Below are positions 42,750 to 51,147 of a DNA stretch of 64,000 nt, in pieces. Source of the stretch: Lysinibacillus boronitolerans JCM 21713 = 10a = NBRC 103108 (GTDB taxonomy: Bacteria > Bacillota > Bacilli > Bacillales_A > Planococcaceae). Within the stretch, counting starts at the first letter, position 1. Each line of letters begins with the position of its first letter. Location of the stretch: positions 124,001 to 188,000 of the forward strand of contig NZ_JPVR01000081.1 in the NCBI RefSeq assembly GCF_000772935.1, read 5' to 3'. The notes under the pieces are model-generated. The model did no database searches, had not been told where the DNA came from, and was given only the letters and a program-made list of their open reading frames with translations. The position numbers and the translations under genes were made by a program.

Positions 42750-43040
42750 TTATAAAATTATCGTATCTTCTACATTGAATGTTTCTTTAGCACCGACGTG
42801 GATGACTTTGGATTTATAGTTGTTGCCTAGCTGATAAAACCTCAAGCTATCCTCTTTTTCATCAATACTATCTTGAAGAGCAAGTTGAAGTTGTTTAAAT
42901 TGCGTAGCATCGACAACACATTCAAAAACGGAATTTTGGACACGTAGCCCATAATTTTCACAGATTTTTGCTACTTTTCGTAGTCGCTTTTGACCAGCAG
43001 CCGTTTTCGTGACGACATCGTACGTGACTAATACTAGCAT
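42750..43040 (-). CDS. cas2: Cas2 endoribonuclease/adaptation protein
   Basis: The 96-residue protein begins MLVLVTYDVVTKTAAGQKRL, with the conserved Asp after the first strand, then RKVAKICENYGLRVQNSVFE. It has the ferredoxin-like fold of Cas2 and forms the integrase complex with Cas1. Last gene of the cas5c-cas2 operon; the array leader follows directly. A 9-bp gap separates it from cas1. Confidence 0.97.
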   Translation of the reverse strand: MLVLVTYDVVTKTAAGQKRLRKVAKICENYGLRVQNSVFECVVDATQFKQLQLALQDSIDEKEDSLRFYQLGNNYKSKVIHVGAKETFNVEDTIIL

Positions 43041-43049
43041 ATCAAAACC

Positions 43050-44081
43050 TCACTTCCATAAAAAAGGTGGATATTCTTCTAAATCACCTCGTAGATATCG
43101 AGCAAGTAAGATTGCTTGAGCATGTGGTACAAGACCCCAATTTATTTTTTCATTTAGGTAGGGATGTGTTAAACTTTCTTGCTTTCGTTCTTGCCAAGCT
43201 TTAATGAATTTTTTGCGACCTTCATCGGTTAACAAGACAGCACCATTTTCTTTTTGCACAAAATCAATCGGCTGTATAATTTTCTTATTGATAAGTTTTA
43301 GTACAAAGCGATCTGCCATAACACCCCGTAATTCCTCTATCACATCAAGGGCAAGTGAAGCACGACCTGGACGATCACGATGTAAATACCCTACATATGC
43401 ATCTAAGCCTACCGTTTCTAAAGCTGCAGCTACATCTGAAGTAAGTAATGTATAGGCTAGTGATAATAATGCATTAACATGGTCTGTTGGAGGACGTCGG
43501 TTACGATTTTTAAAGACAAATGTTTCTTTTTGTTGTAATATCATTTGATCAAAAAGCTTAAAGTAAGCTGTCGCGGCTTGTCCTTCCAGTCCACGTAATC
43601 TCTCTAAATCTTCTGTCCGCAACACATCCTTCATCGTAGCAGTTAAATCTATAGAAACCTGTTTAAAAACAGGAACATCTAATCGAAGTGGATAATCACG
43701 CGCCATACGCTCTAATATCCATTTTTGGTTAGATATTTTAGCAAAAATAAAATTTCGGGCAATTTTAGCACTTTCCATTTCACTTTCTGACAACCGATAT
43801 TGCGTTTTACGTAGGATAACATTCCCTTTGCTTTCTCCAACGATTCGAGCTAAAAATTTTCCAGACCTTGATAAAAAAGTTAAATTAATATTCCTTTCTG
43901 CACACGCATGCATTAGTTTTGGACTTGCACCTGCGTATCCAAATGTACAGATGGCTTCAAAATTGTGTAAAGGAAATCTTCCTAGCTGCTGTTCTTCATG
44001 TGTGATGATTACATTTTCTCCTTTTAAGGATAAATAAATATCAGGAGTCGTAATAAATAACGTATTTAATAATTTTCTCAT
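43050..44081 (-). CDS. cas1: Cas1 integrase (type I-C)
   Basis: The protein has 343 residues. The N-terminal beta domain is followed by a helical domain with the metal-binding Glu in LRGLEGQAATAYF, His in YVGYLHRDRPGRASLALD and the adjacent Asp. The ATG overlaps the cas4 stop as TAATG, so translation is coupled. The longer frame upstream is the cas4 coding region in another phase. It inserts new spacers with Cas2, aided by Cas4. Confidence 0.97.
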   Translation of the reverse strand: MRKLLNTLFITTPDIYLSLKGENVIITHEEQQLGRFPLHNFEAICTFGYAGASPKLMHACAERNINLTFLSRSGKFLARIVGESKGNVILRKTQYRLSESEMESAKIARNFIFAKISNQKWILERMARDYPLRLDVPVFKQVSIDLTATMKDVLRTEDLERLRGLEGQAATAYFKLFDQMILQQKETFVFKNRNRRPPTDHVNALLSLAYTLLTSDVAAALETVGLDAYVGYLHRDRPGRASLALDVIEELRGVMADRFVLKLINKKIIQPIDFVQKENGAVLLTDEGRKKFIKAWQERKQESLTHPYLNEKINWGLVPHAQAILLARYLRGDLEEYPPFLWK

Positions 44082-44740
44082 TATAAATACCTCTCCATAT
44101 AACGACGCACTGTCGTTGATGTCATTAGCTCTGGTAGACATAGATTCTGAAGAGAACAATTCATACAATGTTTACCCGTTTTAACTTTTGGTGTATATTT
44201 TCTTTCGAAATAGCGGTGCATGTCTTGAAACTTCGTCATAACTTCTTCTTTCATCTCATTTGTAATTTCGACTTTTACACGACGTTTTATTTCATTATAA
44301 AATAAATAGGCATATGGAATCTCACAAACTAACATTTCCTCTAAACAAATAACTTGTGCTACAAGTTGAACAATATCTTCCTGTCCTTTTTTTGGTTTAC
44401 CGCGTTTATATTCAATAGGGATAGGCAAATAGAAGCCTTCCTCACCTTGGATAGGGACTCCATCTTGATGTTCGTGAAATTCCACCACATCACATATGCC
44501 ATTTGCTTTTAAAGAATGCGAGCGAATAGGCATCGCTCGCACAATTAATTTATTTCCACGCTTCTCACGTAAAAAAGGCTGATCTGCTTTCTCATGGACA
44601 TGTTGCCCCTCAATAGTTAAAACATTTTCTGCCCACTGTTGTTCAATATGAATTAACGCCCATTGTCTTTGACAAAATTGAAAATGCTGAATACCCGATA
44701 GCATTAAATAGTCAACATCATTATTTTCCATCCAGCTCAT
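44081..44740 (-). CDS. cas4: Cas4 exonuclease (adaptation)
   Basis: The 219-residue RecB-like nuclease has the first cluster Cys in HFQFCQRQWALIHIE, GICDVVEFHE, the metal/catalytic IPIEYKRGKPK, and the C-terminal iron-sulfur cysteines in GKHCMNCSLQNLCLPELM. Cas4 trims pre-spacers and sets the PAM side in type I-C. It overlaps the end of cas7 by 20 bp. An in-frame ATG at 44731 is an alternative start. Confidence 0.96.
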   Translation of the reverse strand: MSWMENNDVDYLMLSGIQHFQFCQRQWALIHIEQQWAENVLTIEGQHVHEKADQPFLREKRGNKLIVRAMPIRSHSLKANGICDVVEFHEHQDGVPIQGEEGFYLPIPIEYKRGKPKKGQEDIVQLVAQVICLEEMLVCEIPYAYLFYNEIKRRVKVEITNEMKEEVMTKFQDMHRYFERKYTPKVKTGKHCMNCSLQNLCLPELMTSTTVRRYMERYL

Positions 44741-45557
44741 AAACTGCTAACCCTTCTAACGGTTCTATTGCAATTGTTAAATCATTTAATGAGTGCCCTT
44801 CTACATGCAATGAGCGATGTACTTTAGCAGAAGAATATTGGCCAAGCTTAGAGTTATGCTCCCACCAAATCACCTTATGTACTTCCAATGAACCCTCTGG
44901 TCTTGCAGAAGATGCATCATTTTCAAATAAAGAAATCAATGCTTCTTTTAGTTTTTCGGCGTCTTCATTTGTAAAACCAGTTTTCTCAGCTAATTGTGTA
45001 TTGATGCTACCAAAGAATTTATAAATTCCAAAATCAACTCTGTGCTTCATCCCCATAGTATCAGAGCCTTTTTTATCACCAGTTACGGAGTTAACACTTT
45101 TTGTAATCTGTATACTTGTAATATCAATAGGTGCAAGACTTTTTGCTGGATGGATGGAGACAGGTCCACGTACGCCAACAGAGAGCGAATCACCTTTAAA
45201 AGCAAAAACTTGTCCAAATGCCCTTACGTCAAACCATGTTTGACTTGCAATCGTAGCATACACCTCTGCATTTCCTTTTTTGTCTGCCTTAATTTTTTTC
45301 AACTCTGGAATGGCATCTACACGATCATTTAAACTTTTAAAACCATCGTTATTACGATCGTCAGATTGGACAAATATAGCCTCTCCCATATCTTGGAGCC
45401 GATTGCGCAATTTCCGCTTAATACAGACATCTGATACTTCACCGTAGCCATCATAATTTTGTCGTGGTCGATTCCCGTTTAGGGGATCTCCGTTAGGATT
45501 AGCATTTTGTACTGAAAACACTACTGCAAAATCAATTTTATGATCTAATGTTGTCAT
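44721..45557 (-). CDS. cas7: Cas7c (Csd2) backbone subunit of Cascade
   Basis: The 278-residue protein begins with DFAVVFSVQNANPNGDPLNG then NRPRQNYDGYGEVSDVCIKR, the Csd2 signature. It forms the crRNA-binding filament of the I-C effector. A GAGGAGG site precedes the ATG, 3 bp after cas8c. Confidence 0.97.
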   Translation of the reverse strand: MTTLDHKIDFAVVFSVQNANPNGDPLNGNRPRQNYDGYGEVSDVCIKRKLRNRLQDMGEAIFVQSDDRNNDGFKSLNDRVDAIPELKKIKADKKGNAEVYATIASQTWFDVRAFGQVFAFKGDSLSVGVRGPVSIHPAKSLAPIDITSIQITKSVNSVTGDKKGSDTMGMKHRVDFGIYKFFGSINTQLAEKTGFTNEDAEKLKEALISLFENDASSARPEGSLEVHKVIWWEHNSKLGQYSSAKVHRSLHVEGHSLNDLTIAIEPLEGLAVYELDGK

Positions 45558-45560
45558 GAA

Positions 45561-45926
45561 TTATTCCTCCTCATTCTTCTCTTTCTTCGAATACAATGCC
45601 TGTCGTTGACTATAGTAACCAAGTAAATATTCACCAGTAAGTGGTGTATCAGTGAAGTCTTGAATATCCATTTGAGCACCAATTTCATCAATAAGCTTTG
45701 TATAATAAATGCCCTTTTCTCTTAGTTTCATTTGATAGGGTTGTAGGTTACGCTGAATTGTAGCCCACGTTCTTGCAGGATGTCGAGAGAATGCGTTCAT
45801 ATAGCGTAAGGCATTTGTTGGTCGATTTTCTTCCTTACCTAATGCATTACGCTCTAATACATCTGCAACTGCAAGTAAGCGACCAAATAAATAATCACGA
45901 TTCGAATTTGTCGTATCAAGTGCCAC
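45561..45926 (-). CDS. cas11c: Cas11c small subunit from an internal start within cas8c
   Basis: Inside cas8c a perfect AAGGAGG (45941-45935) lies 8 bases before an in-frame GTG (45926). It would give a 121-residue helical protein starting [20 protein letters not shown]. Type I-C systems are known to make a separate Cas11c of about this size from the 3' end of cas8c. The site strength and position fit; expression is inferred. Confidence 0.85.
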   Translation of the reverse strand: MALDTTNSNRDYLFGRLLAVADVLERNALGKEENRPTNALRYMNAFSRHPARTWATIQRNLQPYQMKLREKGIYYTKLIDEIGAQMDIQDFTDTPLTGEYLLGYYSQRQALYSKKEKNEEE

Positions 45927-47483
45927 TGTGTAAACCTCCTTATCTTTGTCATAGTAATGTTTTTTCACAACGGAACAGGCGACACCAAGTGCTTGCTCCC
46001 ATTCCCATGATTGATCATAAAACTGCGGATTTGAAGCTCGTACTACGGCACTCCGCACAATATCCATCGGAATTTTTCGCCCATCGAGCACACATGGCAA
46101 CATCCGCTCCATAACTCCTTTAACAACCTTATCACTTGGTCTTGGTCCATATGCAGCATGTGCAATCGTATAAAAAGAAGGTGCTCCGAAATATCGTACC
46201 CACTCATTATTCTTTTTCCTTGTATGTTGCCAACTACAATTCTCATGCCATTTTAATAGCCTAGTAAAATAGTCTTTGATATCTAAATCTCGATAATATA
46301 GGACTGCTAAACGTCCAGGCGTTGCTGCATCTAGCGTTAAAATATATACTTTTTCATCCTCATATTCGTGGATATTCATGTTCTTTTTTATACCACTAAT
46401 GATTTGACTATGTTGATCTGCCAGTATTTTTTTAGAATCTTCACTTTGGATAAGCATTGTATCACGTTGCTCTAACAAAAAATTTAGGCCTTGAAAAACG
46501 TCACTCGATAAATCATTCGAGACCTCTGGCATATCTGGGTTTTTTGATCCCCAAACAAGGAAGATACGACCGTCTACTTGCTTACCTTGTCGTTCAATCA
46601 ACCATTTTAAGGCATTATGTGCTTTTTGCGAGACTTCATAGCTAATATTAGCCGCTTCAAAGCTATCCTTAAATCGTCCACGATAAGTAAAACCTGTGCT
46701 ATCATTTGCGGAAATTAACTTAGCTTTATCGCCTGAATTTCGCAATTTGTTAGGATGGCGAACAGTAAAAGGCTTGTATTCACCTGTTACATAGCATAGG
46801 TCGTTATCTTGTAATTTCGTTTGATAGAAATGGCTGTATGCATCGAGGATTTCCTTATTTCTCCAAACTGGAACTATGTCTTTCTCAGGCACATGTATAT
46901 TGAAACGAACAAAGGCACTTTCTTGAGCCCCTGCTAACATTTGAAATATCGGTGGTTTATCTCCATCTTGCTTCGTATCCCATTTTGAACGCAATAACCC
47001 AGATTCTGTGATATGTAGTATTGAGCGTTCCACAAGATCTTGAATAAGTGTCCCCTTTTTTACATATTCATAAATGGCTTGTACATGCGGATGACTATAA
47101 GGAGAGGTACACCATTCACCAAGCTGCTCTAAATAGAATAAATGGGCATCACGCTTATCCTCTTCTTGAGTGTAAGTGACATAATCACCTGCAACATACA
47201 TCAACTTATCTTGCAACATATGCGATACATAGTTTTTCCCCGAACGACTACCAGAACTCTCCGTAAACGGTAGGATTGTATTAATTTTTTCAATGACCTG
47301 AGCATCGTATAATGTCCCATCTAAGGTAATTAACATTTCAATATGTGCGGTTTGCGTTGTATGGGAAATGGGTAGTAACGTGTATTCAATTTCTTTCTTG
47401 TCTTTTGTTTCTTTTGTAAAAACTTCTCCTGCTTTTGCTTCATGTTCCTCATATGTTTTATACAAAGCACGTAAATAACTCAT
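45561..47483 (-). CDS. cas8c: Cas8c (Csd1) large subunit
   Basis: The 640-residue Csd1-type large subunit recognises the PAM and recruits Cas3. The opening [20 protein letters not shown] and the central [20 protein letters not shown] and [17 protein letters not shown] are typical of the family. The ATG overlaps the cas5c stop (ATGA). The C-terminal 121 codons also encode Cas11c from an internal start. Confidence 0.96.
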   Translation of the reverse strand: MSYLRALYKTYEEHEAKAGEVFTKETKDKKEIEYTLLPISHTTQTAHIEMLITLDGTLYDAQVIEKINTILPFTESSGSRSGKNYVSHMLQDKLMYVAGDYVTYTQEEDKRDAHLFYLEQLGEWCTSPYSHPHVQAIYEYVKKGTLIQDLVERSILHITESGLLRSKWDTKQDGDKPPIFQMLAGAQESAFVRFNIHVPEKDIVPVWRNKEILDAYSHFYQTKLQDNDLCYVTGEYKPFTVRHPNKLRNSGDKAKLISANDSTGFTYRGRFKDSFEAANISYEVSQKAHNALKWLIERQGKQVDGRIFLVWGSKNPDMPEVSNDLSSDVFQGLNFLLEQRDTMLIQSEDSKKILADQHSQIISGIKKNMNIHEYEDEKVYILTLDAATPGRLAVLYYRDLDIKDYFTRLLKWHENCSWQHTRKKNNEWVRYFGAPSFYTIAHAAYGPRPSDKVVKGVMERMLPCVLDGRKIPMDIVRSAVVRASNPQFYDQSWEWEQALGVACSVVKKHYYDKDKEVYTVALDTTNSNRDYLFGRLLAVADVLERNALGKEENRPTNALRYMNAFSRHPARTWATIQRNLQPYQMKLREKGIYYTKLIDEIGAQMDIQDFTDTPLTGEYLLGYYSQRQALYSKKEKNEEE

Positions 47484-48205
47484 TTATTCACCTCCAGTTC
47501 CGCGTATTCATCATCCACCGCTGTCATTGATTCACCTAATTTAAATGATTTTGCTTGCATTTCTTTGATTGGACGAACAAGTGAACATGCTTCTGGGCGA
47601 ATGAAAGTAATATAGCCCTTTATCATTCGAGGTTGCCAAAGTCTTGTTTCTAGCAAATTACGTCCTGTTTCATCAGGATAATTTAAACCATGCACCATCG
47701 TACCAAAATGTACTTCATCATAGTCATCATAATACCCTTCCCCAGTTCCGTATTCACATGGCTCGACATATGCCTGACATTCCCTTGCCCCTAAAAAAAC
47801 ATCACGGCGCCCCCCTTTTTCAACACAACGCTTGGCTATATTGTGATGTTTATTTTCGTTGAAATCCTGTTGTAAATCTGAACGATTCGTATTGAACTCA
47901 AAATGCGCCCTCACTTGGTAACGAACATCACGCAAATAGCTGTAATTCGCCAGTGTATTACCTCCTGCCATATCAATAGGACGTACACCCTTTGATTCCA
48001 TACGTATCGCATTCATGACACGGATTTCATCAATATACCAGATAATGGATGGCTTCCAATAAATAGATTCGACGATTCCCTTTAGCGTTTGGTAGCTAGG
48101 AATTTGTGTCGTCATTTTCTCACCACCAAGCTTCATGAGTGGATCTGTAAACAATGCGTAAGCACCATAAACCTCAAACTCTATTTGATTACGTATTTTT
48201 GTCAT
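47480..48205 (-). CDS. cas5c: Cas5c (Cas5d) crRNA-processing endoribonuclease
   Basis: The 241-residue protein starts [20 protein letters not shown] with a glycine-rich loop. In B. halodurans the residues Tyr46, Lys116 and His117 cut the repeat; here Tyr49 (ESIYWKPS) and Lys119-His120 ([10 protein letters not shown]) occupy equivalent places. It replaces Cas6 in type I-C. First gene of the operon whose promoter is at 48339-48367. Confidence 0.96.
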   Translation of the reverse strand: MTKIRNQIEFEVYGAYALFTDPLMKLGGEKMTTQIPSYQTLKGIVESIYWKPSIIWYIDEIRVMNAIRMESKGVRPIDMAGGNTLANYSYLRDVRYQVRAHFEFNTNRSDLQQDFNENKHHNIAKRCVEKGGRRDVFLGARECQAYVEPCEYGTGEGYYDDYDEVHFGTMVHGLNYPDETGRNLLETRLWQPRMIKGYITFIRPEACSLVRPIKEMQAKSFKLGESMTAVDDEYAELEVNK

Positions 48206-48266
48206 GTTATCACCTCCTTAATATCATTAAAAAGTATTGGAAGAATTACCTTTTAGATTTTTAGGC

Positions 48267-48298
48267 GAGATCCACTTTAGGGGGGAAAAGTGGATCTC
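48267..48298 (-). promoter_or_regulatory. 12-bp hairpin in the cas5c leader RNA
   Basis: The perfect stem GAGATCCACTTT / AAAGTGGATCTC encloses a C/G-rich octanucleotide loop (TCCCCCCT on the minus strand). It lies between the cas5c promoter and start codon. No T run follows, so it is not a simple terminator. Confidence 0.6.
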
Positions 48299-48338
48299 TC
48301 ATCCTGAAAACTCAGATAATTCTGAATTATCTAAACAC

Positions 48339-48367
48339 ATTATCTCAATAGAACCAATTATTGTCAA
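48339..48367 (-). promoter_or_regulatory. Sigma-A promoter of the cas5c-cas2 operon
   Basis: On the minus strand TTGACA (48367-48362) and GATAAT (48344-48339) are 17 bp apart, near consensus, about 135 bp before the cas5c ATG. Confidence 0.82.
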
Positions 48368-48383
48368 TAAATATTTTCGTGAG

Positions 48384-48420
48384 TTACATTAAATAACTTA
48401 AAATAAATATATTATATGAA
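48384..48420 (-). other. Candidate Cascade target of the crRNA-like RNA
   Basis: On the minus strand a TTC (48420-48418, the usual I-C PAM) is followed by ATATAATATAT. The spacer-like segment starting at 48488 reads ATATATTATATG. They agree at positions 1-5 and 7-11 and differ only at positions 6 and 12, which are flipped out in Cascade R-loops. The site lies 17-50 bp upstream of the cas5c -35 box. The AT-rich, near-palindromic sequence makes chance a real alternative. Confidence 0.5.
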
Positions 48421-48429
48421 CAAATTTAC

Positions 48430-48457
48430 TTTACAATGAATATGCTATTATTATAAT
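48430..48457 (+). promoter_or_regulatory. Sigma-A promoter of the crRNA-like RNA
   Basis: TTTACA (48430-48435), a 16-bp spacer and a perfect TATAAT (48452-48457) end exactly where the degenerate repeat begins, so transcription would start within the first bases of the repeat. Confidence 0.75.
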
Positions 48458-48548
48458 GTCACTTCAGCGTGGAGTGTGGATTGAAAAATATATTATATGA
48501 TTTATGTTTGAATGCAGCTCACTACTTGAAAAACAATGAGCTGCTTTT
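48458..48548 (+). ncRNA. Candidate cas-regulating crRNA-like RNA (solitary degenerate repeat)
   Basis: GTCACTTCAGCG then TGGAG then TGTGGATTGAAA (48458-48487) copies the array repeats in the opposite orientation to the cas genes. It has lost about three bases but keeps a 6-bp hairpin (CACTTC / GGAGTG) and the 11-base 5' handle. A spacer-like segment (48488-48513) follows, then a terminator with stem GCAGCTCA / TGAGCTGC and TTTT (48514-48548). It is driven by its own promoter. This is the layout of CreR/CreA-type mini-CRISPR RNAs that guide Cascade to repress a promoter. No toxin gene is present, so CreR-like autoregulation is the better reading. Confidence 0.7.
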
Positions 48549-48554
48549 CACTTT

Positions 48555-50993
48555 CTACACAATAAAATCCGTTAGCTGTGCTTCTCCCTGTGTACTAATG
48601 CCATACTGTTCATCATAAGCGGCATCCTTTGCTGCATAAATCGTTAATGAACCAAAATGTACAACAATCAACTGATTATTTTGTTTTAGAGCTTCAAACT
48701 CATGCTTAAAAACATTCACACTGTACTGCTGGGCTTTCTTCAAAAATAATGAATAATCTGTAATGGGCTCACGACTCGTAAGCTGGGTTATAAGTTCTTC
48801 CCCCTCCCCATACGGTACAAGTATCCCTTGTGTCTTTGCATCAATCACCTCGAAATGTGAAAAAGCGGTTCTAAAGCTTGCCAATATTGCTAATGGATTT
48901 TGTCTACCTTGTCCCTTCAAATAATCTTTATTCCAGTCTGTATCTACACGAAATAAAAGCTCGTAAATGGTGGTTTGCAAAACTGGGATTGGATAATTTA
49001 ACTTAGATTCAAACAATTGATAGAAGTTTTTAAAATAATGTGTCATGGACGCAGTCGACAATAGATATCCTCCAAATAATGTAGGATCTTGTTGTAAATC
49101 TTTCATGATGTAGTTGGCACACTCCCCACCCTTTTTAATAGTCGGTAGTTTGCTTAATGACTCTTCTGCATGATTAATCACATAGACATCTCGTAACGCC
49201 ACTTCTCCATGACGATTACAGCGTCCTGCAGCCTGCGCAATGGAATCCAACCCAGACAATGAACGTATCACACAATCAAAACTAATATCGACCCCTGCTT
49301 CAATCAATTGGGTACTTATACATACGAATTTTTCCTGTTTTCGTAGTTTTTCTCGCATCTCCTTTAATTTTTGCTTTCGATGTGCAGGACACATACCTGT
49401 GCTCAAATGTACGATCTCAATATCACCATTATGGAACTCCTCAAATAAATCTTTTACTGCCCTTTTTGTATTTAAAATCACTAATATATTATTAGCTGTT
49501 TTGAGCCTTTCCTGAATAAAGCCATACAATGCTTCTGTACTCCACCCTTTATCTTTCAACAAGGGCTTAAGAGTCGTACGTTGAAAAGCTTCTACAATTG
49601 ATGGTAGATTCTCCATTAACTCTCCATCTATCTTTATGTTATGGCGTACATATTGGAGCGCTGGCTGGGTGGCTGTACAAAGTATAGATGTAGTTTGACA
49701 GGTGTTTTTCAGAAAATTTAAGGCCTCATTAAATAAGGATACACAATGAATTGGCACAGCTTGTATCTCATCAAATATTAATATACTGTTGGCTAAGTTA
49801 TGTAATCTTCTAATGCTGCGAGACCTTCCACTATAAAAGGTTTCTAAAAATTGCACCATTGTTGTAAAAATAATAGGAATATCCCAATCATCTTTAGCAG
49901 CATTTAATTTTCTTGCAGTTTGATATTCTTCAAAAGACAAATCTTCACGAGGTTCGGATTCTTCAATGACATTACTATGATGCTCTAAGACAAAATCTTC
50001 TGCTTGTAATACATCCCGTATCTCTTGTGCATTTTGTTCGATAATTGTTGTAAATGGCACAATAAAGATAATACGTTTTTTTTGGTGAAGCTGTGCGTGT
50101 CTTAATGCAAAGCGAAGACTTGCTAATGTTTTTCCACCCCCTGTTGGCATTGAGAGTGTATAAATACCTGTTGAAAGGGTAGCTTTCTCTAAACAAGTTC
50201 TTGACATTTGTTCACGGAGACGAGTAATCGCATTGGGTAAAGCACTGCGTTGTTTTTCAACAAGTTCATTATTTAGACGCTGTTCGAATGCTGACCAAAG
50301 TTCTTGTGAATTATAATGTAATTTTCCCCCACTTTTTTCAAAATCACACGAATTCCGCCGATCCGCATCAATCAATGCACTAAATACATACATCGTGAGA
50401 TAACTAGTTAATTTTTGCATAATACTAGTCGCCTCGCTCGCAGTTTTCACATTTTTCAATCTATTTCCAAAATAAATTCGTAACTCAGTGATCGCTTTTT
50501 GAACATACCTCTGCATATAATCCAAGTCATACATGTACTCTAAAAATCGTTGCTCCACTTGCAAAAATGAAATATCTTTATCAGCTGCCCATCTCTTCAT
50601 AAAAGGCGATTGCCCCTCTACGTCTACCATATCTAATAATTGCCCATGATGTGTGAAAATGGCATTGGCCACAGACTCTGTTAAAATAAATGTAATGGGA
50701 TCCCCTTGATGAAAATGCTCCAGTAAAAATTTGCCCCCTGCCGTAGAATGGTCCACACTTCCCCGTTTTGGTGGATTTTCAGGATTAGCAGCCGCTTCAC
50801 GAATATATTCCTGAAATGCGTGGCTAAATTTCCCCATATCATGTAACATTCCTGCAAGGCCAGTGACATGGGGAAGGCCGATTTTCTGTCCAATTTCCTC
50901 TGCCAAAGCTTGAACCTCTTTTAAATGATCCACTAACCGTTGCTCTGCTCCATCGCTCGCTCGAATATGCGCAATAAACTCTACAGATGACAT
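48555..50993 (-). CDS. cas3: Cas3 HD nuclease-helicase
   Basis: The 812-residue protein has the N-terminal HD nuclease (about 1-225): GLAGMLHDMGKFSHAFQEYI and GSVDHSTAGGKFLLEH. The SF2 helicase follows: Walker A SMPTGGGKTLASLRFALRH, DEIQ in ILIFDEIQAVP, STQLIEAGVDISFD, and the arginine finger AQAAGRCNRHG. It degrades DNA after Cascade binding. It has its own promoter at 51036-51064 and is separated from cas5c by the 350-bp control region. Confidence 0.97.
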   Translation of the reverse strand: MSSVEFIAHIRASDGAEQRLVDHLKEVQALAEEIGQKIGLPHVTGLAGMLHDMGKFSHAFQEYIREAAANPENPPKRGSVDHSTAGGKFLLEHFHQGDPITFILTESVANAIFTHHGQLLDMVDVEGQSPFMKRWAADKDISFLQVEQRFLEYMYDLDYMQRYVQKAITELRIYFGNRLKNVKTASEATSIMQKLTSYLTMYVFSALIDADRRNSCDFEKSGGKLHYNSQELWSAFEQRLNNELVEKQRSALPNAITRLREQMSRTCLEKATLSTGIYTLSMPTGGGKTLASLRFALRHAQLHQKKRIIFIVPFTTIIEQNAQEIRDVLQAEDFVLEHHSNVIEESEPREDLSFEEYQTARKLNAAKDDWDIPIIFTTMVQFLETFYSGRSRSIRRLHNLANSILIFDEIQAVPIHCVSLFNEALNFLKNTCQTTSILCTATQPALQYVRHNIKIDGELMENLPSIVEAFQRTTLKPLLKDKGWSTEALYGFIQERLKTANNILVILNTKRAVKDLFEEFHNGDIEIVHLSTGMCPAHRKQKLKEMREKLRKQEKFVCISTQLIEAGVDISFDCVIRSLSGLDSIAQAAGRCNRHGEVALRDVYVINHAEESLSKLPTIKKGGECANYIMKDLQQDPTLFGGYLLSTASMTHYFKNFYQLFESKLNYPIPVLQTTIYELLFRVDTDWNKDYLKGQGRQNPLAILASFRTAFSHFEVIDAKTQGILVPYGEGEELITQLTSREPITDYSLFLKKAQQYSVNVFKHEFEALKQNNQLIVVHFGSLTIYAAKDAAYDEQYGISTQGEAQLTDFIV

Positions 50994-51035
50994 CTATTCC
51001 CTTCTTTCTTATATAAAAATTGTAATATTTAAACA

Positions 51036-51064
51036 ATTATACCAAACCTTCGAACAGATGTCTA
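51036..51064 (-). promoter_or_regulatory. Promoter of cas3
   Basis: On the minus strand TAGACA (51064-51059), 17 bp and TATAAT (51041-51036), about 43 bp before the cas3 ATG. Confidence 0.7.
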
Positions 51065-51103
51065 AGGACCTATACAAAAAGAATTTATCATTTTTCTCTC
51101 ACT

Positions 51104-51138
51104 CAAAAAAAGGCGGGGATTATCTAAATCTTCCGCCT
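51104..51138 (-). terminator. Terminator between array 2 and cas3
   Basis: AGGCGG / CCGCCT on the minus strand is followed by TTTTTTTG. It would stop the array 2 transcript before the cas3 promoter. Confidence 0.8.
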
Positions 51139-51147
51139 CTTGATAAC

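Noticed and set aside
44082-44168. Longer Cas1 start
   Set aside because: It lies within cas4 coding sequence; ATG 44081 has the site and the TAATG overlap.
46101-46112. Alternative Cas11c starts at ATG 46112 or 46103
   Set aside because: The AAAGGAG there is too close to or too far from the codons, and the product (about 180 residues) would exceed the known Cas11c size.
48458-48548. CreTA-type toxin-antitoxin reading of the solitary repeat
   Set aside because: No small toxin frame with a ribosome site is found in the 350-bp gap, so an RNA acting on the cas promoter fits better.
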